NCBI RefSeq assembly: GCF_016595415.1
Contig: NZ_JAENIO010000031.1
Location: forward strand, 1-49,929
DNA from: Roseibacillus ishigakijimensis
Lineage (GTDB): Bacteria; Verrucomicrobiota; Verrucomicrobiia; Verrucomicrobiales; Akkermansiaceae
Direction of reading: 5' to 3'
Length of the DNA: 49,929 nt
Shown here piece after piece: positions 40,085 through 49,929 of the stretch (its first letter is position 1; every line of letters begins with the position of its first letter). The translations under genes were made by a program, and so were the position numbers. A model generated the notes under the pieces. That model made no database searches. It was not told the DNA's origin and saw only the letters and a program-made list of their open reading frames with translations.

Positions 40085-43000
40085 TTAGCGCGGATCGGTG
40101 AGCTCGACCCGCAGGCGGTAGAAGCGGGCTGGGCCGGGGGGAAGCCCGGCGCTTGTGGCTGCGGTCTCCAGCTGACAATAAACAAAAGTTTCCTCCTCCT
40201 CATCCTGCTCGCGCACGACCCACTCGGCATCGAGGAGGGTCCATTGGCGGAGATCATGGCTTGCCTCGATGCCGAAGTGTAGATCGGGCAATCCCTTTGG
40301 CCGGGAAAAGACGAGAGCGAGCTCCTCACCCGCCGATCGCTCGGCGCGGGGCCAGCGGATGCGATCGTCCTCTCCCTCCCTCCCTCCGAGGGCGTATTCC
40401 ATCAGGCTGCTCAAGCCGTCTCCGTCGCTATCGCGCTCCGCCCGCCATCCCGCGCCGGGCTGTTGGCTGAGATGGTGGGCAAAGGAAGGTTGGGGTAGGG
40501 GGGTGAGGTCTTCGCTAACTTGAAAAACGCCGATGGCCGAGACCTTGGGATTCTCGATACGCTGCCAAAAGTCGATGGTGAGCCGTCCGTCGGTGACCTC
40601 CACCGGGTCGCTGAGGTGATCCCAGGCCCGGTTTTGGCCTCCGGTCTGTGCCACCAAGTCGAGATCGGGAGAAAAAAGTTCGGTTCCTCCTTCCAAAGAG
40701 ACATTGAAGGTGCGGGTTCCGGTGCTCCCAAAGTAGTTTTCTGCGAACCGCAGCAGCACCTGATAGGAGCCGGGGGGGACGGGGATTTCGTAGCGCAGAT
40801 CGCCATCGAACCAGCGCTCGGTTTGGTAGAGAGCTTCGTCGTCGGTGTTGGCAATCTCGCTGTCCGTGCTGGCGGTGCGGCTGCTATTGTGGTAGCTGCC
40901 CCCGCCACTGCTGAGAATGGCCCCCGGGGTGGTCAGGGAAAATCCGTTGAAGCCTGCCGTATCCGTGCTTCCCCGACCCCATTCGATGTCGATGGCAGAG
41001 GCTCCGGCCACTTTGGGAAAGACCAGCTGCCCCCGCGCGGGAGAAGGATCCTCCGCAGTGGCGGTGTCGTAATCGAGGTCCAGGTGCCCGACTTCCTCTC
41101 CGCCGTGTCGCACAGTGAAGAATGCCTCCGATTCCGGAGTGTCTCCCACTCCCCAGAGGGTGAGCGTGATGGGGGAGCCCGTCGCGATCCCCTCCAGACC
41201 CGCGAGGGTGGCGGTGCGCCCGGCTGAGCTGGAGCCGGTGTGGAGATAGCCGTCGAAGATGGGGAGATCGTCGAGAAGGCCCTTGTTCGTGGTGTGGATT
41301 CCCGCGCTCTCATTGGAGAAGGTCAGGCCCGAAAGCCCCGTGGCGGCAAGGGCCACTCCTCCCGAGGGATTGCTGGTGATTTCGTTGACCGGGGCGGAGA
41401 GAGCCACCGCAGGATCCGCCTCCGCAAAATCGGCGGCAGCGGCGCGCACCGGGTCTTCTGAAGCCCCCTGCAGGCGGAAGAAGTCGACCAGCACGGTGCC
41501 ATGAGCGGTGGTGTCGGGGGGAGTGCCACTATCCGCGAGGTAAAGGTGGCCCTCACGGTCGGTATAGTCCGGCCCTCCGGCATTGAGCCCGGTCCAGAAA
41601 GAGGTCTCCGCCGCCGAGCGATGGAGAAAGGTGAGCGCGGCAGGTTGGGCCAGGGGATCGCCCGCGAGATCCTCCAGGGCCCCCAGCGTGAGAGTGTAGT
41701 ATTGGCCTGCGCTCACTCCGGAAAGGGTGAGGTCCACCGCCCGTTGATCGGGATGGGGGCGGACCTGCGTAACGGTCGCCTCGCGGTCGAGGGTGTAATG
41801 GCCCGGCTCGGCGAGACTGTCCTCATCCATTTCTTGGTCAAAGCGCACCCGGAGGCGGTCCGGGCCCAATGCTTCCAGGGCGGTGACCTCCGGACCTTGT
41901 CTCACCGCGCTGGCTCCCGGCCCCCGGAAGCCAATCCAATTTACCCTCATCAATTCCTCTTCCTCGGGGGAACCGCGGAAAACAAAATGGAGATCCCGGG
42001 GACCTTCCAAGGGCTGGCTTAGAGAGGTGGTGAAGTCCTCGAAATCCGCTTCCTCGCTGGTGGGAGTGATGGTGAGGGTGCCAAGGAGAGGGCCGTGCAC
42101 ACTCTCCTGCCGGATCTCGACCGTGCCGCCGGGTAGCGAGGAGGCCCGCAGGCGGATGGCGTCGATGCCTGCGAGACTCAGTTCACGGAAGAAAAAGGAG
42201 TCGCCATTGGAGATTGCGGTCACGTCTTCATCGCCTCCCACCACATCCAGGGTGGGCTCCCGCGAGACCCCCGACTGGCCGTCGAAGGTTTGCGCCATCG
42301 TGATTTTAGGCTGCAAGGCAAGCCGCGTCTGGCTGGAAACCGATCCTACCCCTGGGGCCCCGCGATCGGTGTAAAAGCCCTCCAGGACATAGCTGAGATC
42401 GAGATCAAAGGGATGACTCTCGTCACGGGGGATGAGGAGTCGACCCGTGAGGAGATGACTTTGCACCTCATTGTGCTGGTGGTCGGCATGTCCCAGGGAA
42501 GCTTCGAAGAGCACTTCTTCGGCCGCAATGGTGCCGGCGGCAGTGGAGCCGTCCTCGTGGTCGGAGACCTGCAGGGAGTAGTCGACCTCGTCTCCCCAAT
42601 CGAAGAAGCGGGCACCAGCAGGTTCTTGAAAGGAGATTTGCGGGGCAAAGTTTCCCACCGAAATGGTCAGGGAGGCACGCGCAAAGAGGCCTTCGTCGTC
42701 GCTCACGGTCAGCTGGGCCTGATAGAGGCCAGGTTCTTCATAGCGGTGGCGGGGATTGGGCTCGGTGGCATCGGTGATTTGGTCGCCGTCGAAGTCCCAG
42801 GCGTAGGTGAGGGCCGCCGAATCCGGGTCGTAAGTGCCTGCAGAACTGAATTGCACTGTCAAGGGAGTGGCCCCCGAAGTGACATCGGCGGCAGCTTGCA
42901 CGATGGGGGTGGCCTTGGCCCGGGTGTAGTTCAATTTGACCAGGTTGCCGTTGCCCCACTCGATGAGATAGATCGCTCCCTCCGGACCGAAGACCATCTC

Positions 43001-45085
43001 GTGGGGCCGTTGGAAGGAGAGATGGGGCGCGAATTCGGTCAGCTCCAGGAGGCTGCCATCCGGGCGGGTTTTGGCTTCCAGAATCTTGTTGCGCGACCAC
43101 AGCAGGAGGAAGACGCTGCCATCGTAGTAGGCCGGGGTCTTTCCTCCCGGTTGATAGCGATAGACCGCCCCTGCCAGGGCACAGCGTCCGCTGTTGCTGC
43201 CCAGTTCGGCAAAGGCGGGCGCGGCTTCCTGGTCCGGATACCAAATCCAGGCCGGTTGGGGCTCGGGGATGAGGGCGGGGTCTCCAGCCAGCGCGCCACT
43301 GCTCAGAAAATTGGCGGACTGGAAGTAGGCGGAGAGATCCGCGCGCAGACTGGGCAGCGTCCAAGGTTGGCCCTGGCCATCGAGGTAGGGCTTGTTGTCT
43401 GCCAAATAATAGGGCCAGCCAAACCAGCCGGGGGCCTTGACCTGATTGAACTCATCATGTCCACCTGTCCCCTGAAAGGCACCGTTGCCGCTGTTGGTGG
43501 CATCGGGCCCCACATCGCCGAAGTAGAGCCAGCCGGTCTCGGCATCGATGGAAAAGCGGAAGGGGTTGCGACAACCCATCACATAGATTTCCGGCCGTCC
43601 TTGCCCCGTGCCGGGCGGGAAAAGGTTCCCCTCCGGAATGAGATAGTGCGGGTGCTCGGGCGGCCCGGCGTCCACCGCAGGGAGAATGCGGATGATTTTA
43701 CCCCGCAGGTCATTGCTGTTGGGTGCCCCCTTGCGTCCATCACGACCAATTTCGTTTTCATTGCGAGGGCTGTAGCCACTGGCCTGGGTGTTGTCGCCAA
43801 CGGAGGCATAGAGCGCACCCTCGGGGCCAAAGCGCAGGCATCCGGCCTGATGATGGCCGGAGTTTACCCGATTGGTGAGGTATTCCAGGATGACGACCTC
43901 GCTGCCGGGATCCAGCTGGCCTGCCCGGTCCAGCGTGAAGCGCGAGATGCGGGTGGCGGGTCCCTGGGCCGGAGACCAGAGGAGGTAAAGATGACGGGAC
44001 TGGTCGAAATCCGGGGCGAGGGCCAGCCCCAACCCTCCGTATTCCCCCCCGCTGTAGACATCCAGCTGCCCGATGGTGCTTGTCAGACCAGAGCCCTGGT
44101 CGTGCTTCTTGAGCGCGCCAAACCGCTCCAGCAGATAGATGTCTCCCGTGGGCGCGAGGGCAAGAGACATCGGGTTGCTCAGATTCTGCTCCAAGACGAT
44201 TTTTTCCCAGTTTTCATTGATGGTGGCCCCGCTGTCGCCATTGAGTTCGCGGCCTGCCCACTCGATGCTGTTGCTGAGGATATCCCGGAAGAGAGGGTCG
44301 GAGAAGGTGGCCGCCTGATGCCCCGGGCCGAGATAGACACTGCGGCCTCCCTCGAACTCGCGACACCACATGATGGGGTGGTCATCTCCATGGGCCCCAT
44401 CGGAGATCCCGGGCCGGGGTGCCTCGCCGAAGGGATTGCTGGTTGTGACTTCCTCCTCCACCACCGCCAGGACGTGAACCTTACCCCGGGGGCTGGTGAC
44501 GAAATTATACCATTCTTCATTCACGGTCCATTCGCCGAGCGGCTCCGGGCCCGATTGGGTGATGGGATGGACGGTATCGAGAAACTTGACGGTGCCGGAT
44601 TGGATGGGGCCGTGATGGGAAAATTGTGCTCCCACCATTTCCAAATACCAGGGCCAGCTGTGCTCGGTATCGGTTGCGGCATGGATGCCGACGAACCCTC
44701 CGCCCTGGCGATACCAGTTTTGAAAAATCTCCTGCTGGCTGTTGCTCAGGACGTCGCCCGTAGTGTTGAGAAAGACCACCACCTGGTGATTGGACAGGAG
44801 AGAAATGAAGGTTTCCGCCTGGTCGGTGTGGGTGACCTCAAAGTCATGGTTTACCCCCAGCTCGGCAATGGCCGTGCGACCGGCCGCGATGGATTGGTGG
44901 GTGTAACCGGCGGTCTTGGTGAAGACCAACACGCGAAATCCGTGGCCCAAGAGGGGATCACTCAAAAAAAGAAAAAAACCGAGAAGGAGAGTGATTCGGT
45001 GTTTTTTGTGAGAAAATAGGCTAAAATGATGATGAACGGTGAAGCTTGACCCTCGCGTTGAAAGGGAAATGAGCCAGTGATTCAT
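40085..45085 (-). CDS. secreted 1666-aa ThuA / glucose-dehydrogenase-like / PKD / malectin protein
   Basis: A very large exported multidomain protein with a signal segment [19 protein letters not shown]. Domains in order: ThuA, a class-I-amidotransferase-like domain (about 48-260; [20 protein letters not shown]); a soluble PQQ-dependent glucose/sorbosone dehydrogenase-like beta-propeller (about 290-720; [40 protein letters not shown]); PKD (about 725-820; [20 protein letters not shown]); a beta-sandwich (about 860-1040); an SbsA-type Ig domain ([20 protein letters not shown]); the domain shared with the 853-aa neighbour; a malectin-like domain (about 1385-1520; [20 protein letters not shown]); and a verrucomicrobial C-terminus ending FYRLRVEL. 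It probably acts on or binds sugars outside the cell; the exact reaction is unknown. Confidence 0.9.
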   Translation of the reverse strand: MNHWLISLSTRGSSFTVHHHFSLFSHKKHRITLLLGFFLFLSDPLLGHGFRVLVFTKTAGYTHQSIAAGRTAIAELGVNHDFEVTHTDQAETFISLLSNHQVVVFLNTTGDVLSNSQQEIFQNWYRQGGGFVGIHAATDTEHSWPWYLEMVGAQFSHHGPIQSGTVKFLDTVHPITQSGPEPLGEWTVNEEWYNFVTSPRGKVHVLAVVEEEVTTSNPFGEAPRPGISDGAHGDDHPIMWCREFEGGRSVYLGPGHQAATFSDPLFRDILSNSIEWAGRELNGDSGATINENWEKIVLEQNLSNPMSLALAPTGDIYLLERFGALKKHDQGSGLTSTIGQLDVYSGGEYGGLGLALAPDFDQSRHLYLLWSPAQGPATRISRFTLDRAGQLDPGSEVVILEYLTNRVNSGHHQAGCLRFGPEGALYASVGDNTQASGYSPRNENEIGRDGRKGAPNSNDLRGKIIRILPAVDAGPPEHPHYLIPEGNLFPPGTGQGRPEIYVMGCRNPFRFSIDAETGWLYFGDVGPDATNSGNGAFQGTGGHDEFNQVKAPGWFGWPYYLADNKPYLDGQGQPWTLPSLRADLSAYFQSANFLSSGALAGDPALIPEPQPAWIWYPDQEAAPAFAELGSNSGRCALAGAVYRYQPGGKTPAYYDGSVFLLLWSRNKILEAKTRPDGSLLELTEFAPHLSFQRPHEMVFGPEGAIYLIEWGNGNLVKLNYTRAKATPIVQAAADVTSGATPLTVQFSSAGTYDPDSAALTYAWDFDGDQITDATEPNPRHRYEEPGLYQAQLTVSDDEGLFARASLTISVGNFAPQISFQEPAGARFFDWGDEVDYSLQVSDHEDGSTAAGTIAAEEVLFEASLGHADHQHNEVQSHLLTGRLLIPRDESHPFDLDLSYVLEGFYTDRGAPGVGSVSSQTRLALQPKITMAQTFDGQSGVSREPTLDVVGGDEDVTAISNGDSFFFRELSLAGIDAIRLRASSLPGGTVEIRQESVHGPLLGTLTITPTSEEADFEDFTTSLSQPLEGPRDLHFVFRGSPEEEELMRVNWIGFRGPGASAVRQGPEVTALEALGPDRLRVRFDQEMDEDSLAEPGHYTLDREATVTQVRPHPDQRAVDLTLSGVSAGQYYTLTLGALEDLAGDPLAQPAALTFLHRSAAETSFWTGLNAGGPDYTDREGHLYLADSGTPPDTTAHGTVLVDFFRLQGASEDPVRAAAADFAEADPAVALSAPVNEITSNPSGGVALAATGLSGLTFSNESAGIHTTNKGLLDDLPIFDGYLHTGSSSAGRTATLAGLEGIATGSPITLTLWGVGDTPESEAFFTVRHGGEEVGHLDLDYDTATAEDPSPARGQLVFPKVAGASAIDIEWGRGSTDTAGFNGFSLTTPGAILSSGGGSYHNSSRTASTDSEIANTDDEALYQTERWFDGDLRYEIPVPPGSYQVLLRFAENYFGSTGTRTFNVSLEGGTELFSPDLDLVAQTGGQNRAWDHLSDPVEVTDGRLTIDFWQRIENPKVSAIGVFQVSEDLTPLPQPSFAHHLSQQPGAGWRAERDSDGDGLSSLMEYALGGREGEDDRIRWPRAERSAGEELALVFSRPKGLPDLHFGIEASHDLRQWTLLDAEWVVREQDEEEETFVYCQLETAATSAGLPPGPARFYRLRVELTDPR

Positions 45086-45360
45086 TGGAAGAGAGAGAAG
45101 GGAAAGGCGGCAACGACCAAATCGCCGCCCTTCCCAGGATTGCCTGCGGAATCGTTCCCTTCCCGATAGACCGATCGGAAAGGTTCCTATTCCGTAGTTA
45201 AACCATTACAAATCCCTTCTTCTGGAAAGGGGAGAGATGGTCACTCAGTTGACTGTTGATTTACCTCGCTCGTTTATTCTCTCTCTTCCAACTTGTTAAG
45301 GGAGGAAGGCAAGATTTTTCCTATGACCTCGCGGGGCCTTCCGCTAAGGATTGCCGGACG
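45086..45360. promoter_or_regulatory. divergent promoter region
   Basis: This 275-base interval separates the start of the ThuA protein gene (minus) from the symporter-lyase operon (plus) and must hold both promoters. It is visibly richer in A+T around 45185-45300. I see no convincing palindrome, riboswitch or ORF in it, although the frame of the symporter remains open to 45256. Confidence 0.5.
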
Positions 45361-47139
45361 ATGATCAGCCCCTACGACTGGCTCAGTGTGGCCTTTTACC
45401 TTGCCTTTGTAATCTGGGTGGGACTGGTCTATTCGGGTCGCTCGCGCAACACCTCGGACTACTTCCGCGCGGGGGGGGCCATGCCCTGGTGGGTGACGGG
45501 CACGTCCAGCTGGATGGCGGGATTCAGCGCGTGGACCTTCACCGGGGCAGCGGGAAAGATCTTTTCGACCGGCCCCTACACACTCCTTCTCTTCTACTCC
45601 GTTCTGCTTCCCCTGGTTTTTCTCTTTCTCTTCACCAGTCACCGCTTTCGCCGCATGGGGGTGGTGACGCCTCTGGAAGCGGTCCGGCTGCGCTTCGGGC
45701 CTCGCTCCCAGCTGTTTTTCACCTGGGCCCGCCTGCCCTTCATCCTTATTTTCGGGGGGGTGACCCTCAATGCGGTGGGAGTCTTTATCGCGGCCGTCCT
45801 CGATGCCTACCCCCCTCTCGTGATTTTGTTGCTGGGGCTGACGGTCAGCTTACTCGCCATGTTCGGGGGCTCCTTCGGGGTGGTAGCCAGTGACTTCGTG
45901 CAGATGTTTCTCGTGGTCTCGGTAACGGTGATGGTCTCGGTGTTGGCTCTCGCCCAGCCCGATATCGGAGGCCTGCGAGGCATGTTCGTGCAGACCCCGC
46001 AGCCCCATTACGATTGGGGGGAATTTGCCCGCCCACAATTTATCCTGCTCTGGTTTGTGGCCCTGATGGTCACCAAATTTTTTGAGGAAAACTCCATCGA
46101 TAAATCCACTAAGTTTCTCATGACCCGCAGCGAGCGGGATGCCCGTTTGACCCTTCTCATCCCTTTCGTGGGCATGATCCTGGGCCCCTTCATCTGGATG
46201 ATCCCGCCTACCGTGGCAGCCATCCGGCACGGGGATGATATCGGGCTTTTCTTCAACAACCTCAAGTTCCCCGAGGAAGGGGCCTTTGTTCTGACTGCCA
46301 GTGAAGTGCTCCCCAGCGGGATGATGGGCCTGCTCTTGTGCGGCATTCTCGGGGCAACCCTGACCTCCCTCGATGGCGGACTTAATCAGGGAGCGGGCAT
46401 CTTTGTGCGAAATTTTTACCTCCCTATGGTCAATCCCCGGGCCAAGGAAGAGCGCCTCCTCCTCATCTCCAAACTGAGCACGGGAGCCTTTGGGGCGGCC
46501 ATGGTGGTCTGTGCCATGGGATGGGAATATTTCCGGGAGCTGCCGCTCTTCGAGCTGCTCACGCAAGTGGCCATCAGCCTGGGGCTGCCCATGTCCATTC
46601 CCCTGTGCCTGGGCCTCTTTTGGCGCAAGACCCCGCCCTGGGCCGCGTGGTCCACCGTCCTGCTGGGGCTCTTCGGCTCGCTGGTGACCCGTTTTTGGCT
46701 GACCCCCGGCATGTTTGCTTGGATCCCGGGTTTGGAAGGCCCCTATCAGCCGGAGGAAGTGACCACCTTTTACATTTTCGCCAGTGTTTTTCTGGTCGGG
46801 ACTCTCTGCACCCTTTGGTTTCTGGGAACACGTCTGTTTTACAAGGAAGACGATTCCCGTTATCTCGCGCGCAAGCGGGAGTTCTTTCGGCGCCTGGATC
46901 ACCCCGGCCCCCCCAGCGGGGAGGAGGAGCTGGCGAGCAGTCGCGTCATTCTCGCGACCATCGGGCGCCTGTGTCAGGTCTATGGCCTCTTCGTCGCCTC
47001 CCTCGTCCTGATCCCCAATCCAGCAGGCGGGCGCTTGTGTTTCCTCATTTGTGGCGGCTTGATTTTCGGAATCGGCTTCGTCATTTACCGAAATCATCGC
47101 AAGAAAGGGCCGGGTGAGACGTTGAGAGGGGAACAATGA
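45361..47139 (+). CDS. sodium:solute symporter of a polysaccharide-use operon
   Basis: A 592-residue SSS-family transporter with about 13-14 helices, importing a sugar, uronate or similar solute with sodium. Family segments are SRNTSDYFRAGGAMPWWVTG, SSWMAGFSAWTFTGAAGKIF and LLCGILGATLTSLDGGLNQG. The ATG at 45361 (MISPYDWLSVAFYLAFVIW) is used because the first helix follows it; the 35 codons open upstream lack a membrane segment of this type. The stop overlaps the start of the lyase gene (ATGA), so the two products are coupled. Transport of unsaturated or free uronates made by the lyase is inferred from that pairing. Confidence 0.92.
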   Translation: MISPYDWLSVAFYLAFVIWVGLVYSGRSRNTSDYFRAGGAMPWWVTGTSSWMAGFSAWTFTGAAGKIFSTGPYTLLLFYSVLLPLVFLFLFTSHRFRRMGVVTPLEAVRLRFGPRSQLFFTWARLPFILIFGGVTLNAVGVFIAAVLDAYPPLVILLLGLTVSLLAMFGGSFGVVASDFVQMFLVVSVTVMVSVLALAQPDIGGLRGMFVQTPQPHYDWGEFARPQFILLWFVALMVTKFFEENSIDKSTKFLMTRSERDARLTLLIPFVGMILGPFIWMIPPTVAAIRHGDDIGLFFNNLKFPEEGAFVLTASEVLPSGMMGLLLCGILGATLTSLDGGLNQGAGIFVRNFYLPMVNPRAKEERLLLISKLSTGAFGAAMVVCAMGWEYFRELPLFELLTQVAISLGLPMSIPLCLGLFWRKTPPWAAWSTVLLGLFGSLVTRFWLTPGMFAWIPGLEGPYQPEEVTTFYIFASVFLVGTLCTLWFLGTRLFYKEDDSRYLARKREFFRRLDHPGPPSGEEELASSRVILATIGRLCQVYGLFVASLVLIPNPAGGRLCFLICGGLIFGIGFVIYRNHRKKGPGETLRGEQ

Positions 47140-49799
47140 GGAATGTGCTCGTGTGTGTTTGTTTCGCTATTTTCCTATCGGGGGAAATGATGGCGAGGCC
47201 GCACCTGTTGGTGTGCGGGAAGGATTTGGCCGAGATGCGGTCCAAGGTGGAGGACGTGGGCTGGGTGCGCATCGCCTACGAGGACATGAAGGATCGCATC
47301 GACCCTCTTGCGGCCCGGGTGGCCGATGAGCCCGATTGGCTGACCAGTCGCCTGATGATGAATTGGGAGACTCGTTACGTTCTCCCTGTCACCGAGGGCT
47401 CCCGCTGGGTGGGAGGGGAGGGCCGGGCTCCGGTGCCCACCCCGCGCTTTGGCGGTGCGAGGGATTGGAAAACGGACTACACCTTGCCCCGGGCTCTGGA
47501 AGACTGGATGCCCTACAATGGCTGGGGCGACGATGTCCGCTTTCTCAAAGTCGAGACCCGCGAGGAGGAGTGGGTCCACCCCAGCGCCACCGGCCTCCTC
47601 ATCGAGCGAGCCAACCAGCACCTCATGCGCCTCGCCGCCGAGGCCGCCTTCCTCCATTGGCTCACGGGGGAAGAGCGCTATGCCGAGGTCGCTTGGCCCG
47701 TCCTCTGGACCTATATGGAAGGCTTTTCCCATGTCCTGCCTCCCCTCGTGAAAGACGGCGATCAAGAGTCCCAGAAAATCATCGGCACCACCTCCTTTGA
47801 AGTCATTCACGAGAATATCCTGGTGGATATCGCCATCTGCTACGACTTCATCCAGCCCTATCTGGTGACGCAAGGGCGCGACCCTCTCCTGATCGAAAAT
47901 GGCATCCGCCGCATGACCCGGCGCATTCTGGAAGGGGGACAGAGCCACGGCAATTGGAACCTTTTTCAAGCTGAAATCGCCGCCCACGGGGCCCTGGCTC
48001 TGCAGTCGAATGAAGCCTATCCCGATGGCCAAGGCCGGGAATATTTCCTCGATATCATTCTCAATGCCGACAACGAGGGCCAGCTGGGCCTCATGAAGGT
48101 CGTGGAGCGCGGTTACGACCAGGAAACCGCCCTTTGGCCCGAGGCCCCAAGCTATGCCTTCGAGACCACCGCCAGCCTCCTGGCGGTGGCTAATCTGATT
48201 GCCCAAGACCCCGAGGGACGGGCCCTGCTCGCCGATGGCTTTCTGGAAAAAGCGGTTCTCGCGCAGGCCGAACTGACCCACCCCAATGGTTTGTCCCTTG
48301 GGATAGGGGACAGCATCAACGTCCGGGTCAATACCGAGGCCATCGAGATGCTCATCTCCACCGCCCGCCAACAAGGGAAGATCGCACAGGAGAAACGCCT
48401 CACCGCCTTGCTGATGAGGGAAATCGAAGCCGGACGCTACCGCCGCTACCGACAATCGACCGTGCACGCCCTGACCAACTACGTGGCCGAGCTACTGCCG
48501 GTTCCCGCCTCGGAAGCCGAGCAAGCACGCTCCTACCATGCCAAGCCGCTCAATGCCCTGGTCATGCGGTTGCCGCAGAATAATTGGAAGCATTCCCTCT
48601 CCGCAGCCCTTTTCGGCACCGCCGGCGGTCATGCCCACGCCAACGGCCTCGCTATCGAACTCTTCGGGGCGGGCCACATTCTCGGTCCCGACCCCGGGCG
48701 CGGCTCCAGCTACTGGCAGCGCGATCAGCGGCATTATTATTCCCGCATGCCCGCTCACAATACCGTCATTCCCAATGGCCGGGCCGACTATCCAGTGGAA
48801 GCTCCCAAGCAATTGGCCCTGACTCTGGGAGTTCTCGAGCCCGCTCCCGGCCGGGAGGGCGTCAGCCCCCGGGTGGGCTTTGCCCAGGCCTCCTTTCGTC
48901 ATCTGCGGCCCCACGCCAGCCAACTACGCACCCTGGCCCTCATCGAGAGCCCCGGCGGCAGCCGCTTCTACTACGACGCCTTTCATTCCCGCCTCCTCGA
49001 TGATCAGCGGGAAAAACACCACGACTACCTCTTCCACGCCCAAGCCACCGAAGCTTTGCTCGTAGATGGCAAAGGCCGCCCGCTCTCCCTGCAGGCAGTC
49101 AACCGCCTCGGTAGTGAGGCCGGGGATATGGCGGGCTACGATTATTTTCGTAACGAGCGCCTGGCCGACTGCAAGGGCGGATTCCGGGCCCGCTTCATCC
49201 TCCCTTACTCGAAGACGGAAGTCCCCGTCATGGACCTCTGGATGCCCGCCCCCGGGCGCCGCCAGCTCTTCTTGGTCGATGCCCCGGCCAATCATGCCAT
49301 CCGGCGGGGATTGCCCGACCGCCTCACCAAAGAAGCGCTTCCGACCCTTCTGGTGCGGCAAAAGGGAGAAGCTTGGGAGCGCCCCTTCGTCGCCATCTAT
49401 CAACCCTACCTGCAGGGGGAGGGAGACCCCTTGCAATCCGTGCAAAGCCCCCCCCCGATGCCCGGGATCGCGGGTGCCGTGGTGCGGGGGAACGGGGACT
49501 GGGTGGTGGTGCTCTCCGCCACTGAAGAACCGCCGGAAGCCCAGTGGGGCGAGCTCACCTTCCAGGGAGCCATCGCGGTTCTGCTGGGTGATGAAACCGG
49601 CCCGCTAGAGCTCTATCTCGGCCAAGGTCGCACTCTGGGCTTCCCCGGCTTGAGCCTCTCCGCCCGTGGAACGGAGCCCCTGAGCGCCTCCCTGCGCAAA
49701 ACTCCCGAGGGAGAATGGAAATGCGTCAGCTCGGGAGCGGTCGACTTCGAGGCCACCGTCATCCCGGATGACGCCTGGCGCGCCCTGCTCGTTGATTGA
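47136..49799 (+). CDS. heparinase II/III-like polysaccharide lyase, secreted
   Basis: An 887-residue protein with a signal peptide (MRNVLVCVCFAIFLSGEMMA) and the two-part build of alginate- and heparinase-II/III-type lyases. The alpha-helical toroid covers about 20-440 (AEAAFLHWLTGEERYAEVAW; GNWNLFQAEIAAHGALALQS, the Asn-containing substrate cleft). The C-terminal beta-sheet domain starts near 465 and contains GGHAHANGLAIELFGAGHIL, where the His of AHAN is a family landmark, and YYSRMPAHNTVIPNGRADYP with candidate catalytic Tyr and His. It is longer than PL17 enzymes (about 700). The likely action is beta-elimination on an acidic polysaccharide such as alginate or a sulfated glycan. The 130 bases after its stop show no gene. 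Confidence 0.85.
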   Translation: MRNVLVCVCFAIFLSGEMMARPHLLVCGKDLAEMRSKVEDVGWVRIAYEDMKDRIDPLAARVADEPDWLTSRLMMNWETRYVLPVTEGSRWVGGEGRAPVPTPRFGGARDWKTDYTLPRALEDWMPYNGWGDDVRFLKVETREEEWVHPSATGLLIERANQHLMRLAAEAAFLHWLTGEERYAEVAWPVLWTYMEGFSHVLPPLVKDGDQESQKIIGTTSFEVIHENILVDIAICYDFIQPYLVTQGRDPLLIENGIRRMTRRILEGGQSHGNWNLFQAEIAAHGALALQSNEAYPDGQGREYFLDIILNADNEGQLGLMKVVERGYDQETALWPEAPSYAFETTASLLAVANLIAQDPEGRALLADGFLEKAVLAQAELTHPNGLSLGIGDSINVRVNTEAIEMLISTARQQGKIAQEKRLTALLMREIEAGRYRRYRQSTVHALTNYVAELLPVPASEAEQARSYHAKPLNALVMRLPQNNWKHSLSAALFGTAGGHAHANGLAIELFGAGHILGPDPGRGSSYWQRDQRHYYSRMPAHNTVIPNGRADYPVEAPKQLALTLGVLEPAPGREGVSPRVGFAQASFRHLRPHASQLRTLALIESPGGSRFYYDAFHSRLLDDQREKHHDYLFHAQATEALLVDGKGRPLSLQAVNRLGSEAGDMAGYDYFRNERLADCKGGFRARFILPYSKTEVPVMDLWMPAPGRRQLFLVDAPANHAIRRGLPDRLTKEALPTLLVRQKGEAWERPFVAIYQPYLQGEGDPLQSVQSPPPMPGIAGAVVRGNGDWVVVLSATEEPPEAQWGELTFQGAIAVLLGDETGPLELYLGQGRTLGFPGLSLSARGTEPLSASLRKTPEGEWKCVSSGAVDFEATVIPDDAWRALLVD

Positions 49800-49929
49800 C
49801 TCACAGTGGCCGGGCCGCCCAAGGCTCCCGTGCCGGAAAGACCCACATCCACTCCCAGGACTTCGCCGCGCGGGAAAATTTCCGTCCCAAGGCCCCGCCC
49901 ATCTCCACCCCGGGACGACCCTCCGCCCG

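Noticed and set aside
42290-45019. A 909-codon plus-strand frame opposite the ThuA protein gene
   Set aside because: Antisense to clear ThuA and propeller sequence; no recognisable domain of its own.
45160-45180. Imperfect palindrome TTCCCGAT...ATCGGAA in the divergent promoter region
   Set aside because: One arm lacks a base and no second copy was found; too weak to call an operator.

Overview
The window looks like chromosomal DNA of a marine-type verrucomicrobium (Verrucomicrobiota, Verrucomicrobiaceae-like). The clues are a Verru_Chthon cassette protein A homologue, a PEP-CTERM protein, a ThuA/glucose-dehydrogenase-like multidomain secreted protein, GH92 and heparinase-type glycan enzymes, and G+C-rich codon use. 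The assignment is inferred from gene content; no rRNA or other taxonomic marker is present.

Region 1 (1-7000, minus strand, visibly less G+C-rich) is a defence island. It carries the first genes of a BREX operon in type 6 order: a BrxE-like protein, brxA, brxB, then brxC running toward the left edge. In front of brxE lies a 97-aa orphan N-terminus of a DrmD-type SNF2 helicase. The brxC reading frame stops after 500 codons, and one base change in a CCCC run would keep it open to the window edge. Upstream of this operon is a non-coding stretch with a perfect palindrome and three TGTCAG hexamers exactly 9 bp apart. Beyond it, with its own terminator, is a translationally coupled pair of unrecognised genes (489 and 447 aa, both ending in a predicted winged helix). 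The island abuts the 3' end of a tRNA-Tyr gene (7106-7191), a typical integration point.

Region 2 (7200-26150) is mostly housekeeping: an RlmI-like methyltransferase, a PEGA-like lipoprotein, an Ate/Bpt-type aminoacyl transferase, a GldG/GldF-like ABC pair without an ATPase gene, a DUF2959 lipoprotein, a class V aminotransferase, rapA, a D,D-carboxypeptidase, a PEP-CTERM protein, a DUF4212 plus sodium:solute symporter pair, purH, rseP and a YacL-like PIN/TRAM membrane protein. A nested inverted-repeat element lies between the symporter and purH, and a 51-aa single-helix membrane ORF diverges from rseP.

Region 3 (26177-36720, all minus strand) looks like a mannoside-use locus: FucP-type MFS importer, ROK kinase and GH92 alpha-mannosidase in a tight operon. 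Downstream in the same direction are the Verru_Chthon protein A homologue, a small secreted protein and a LacI-type regulator. The promoter regions of the MFS operon and of the Verru_Chthon gene share an identical 13-base motif, which at the MFS promoter is part of a palindrome, so one regulator probably controls both.

Region 4 (36838-49929) holds a decayed Ig-domain gene, then two large secreted proteins (853 and 1666 aa) in one operon that share an unrecognised domain. Divergent from them is a symporter-heparinase II/III-like lyase operon, coupled by an ATGA overlap, for uptake and breakdown of an acidic polysaccharide. No CRISPR array, rRNA or complete insertion sequence was seen.
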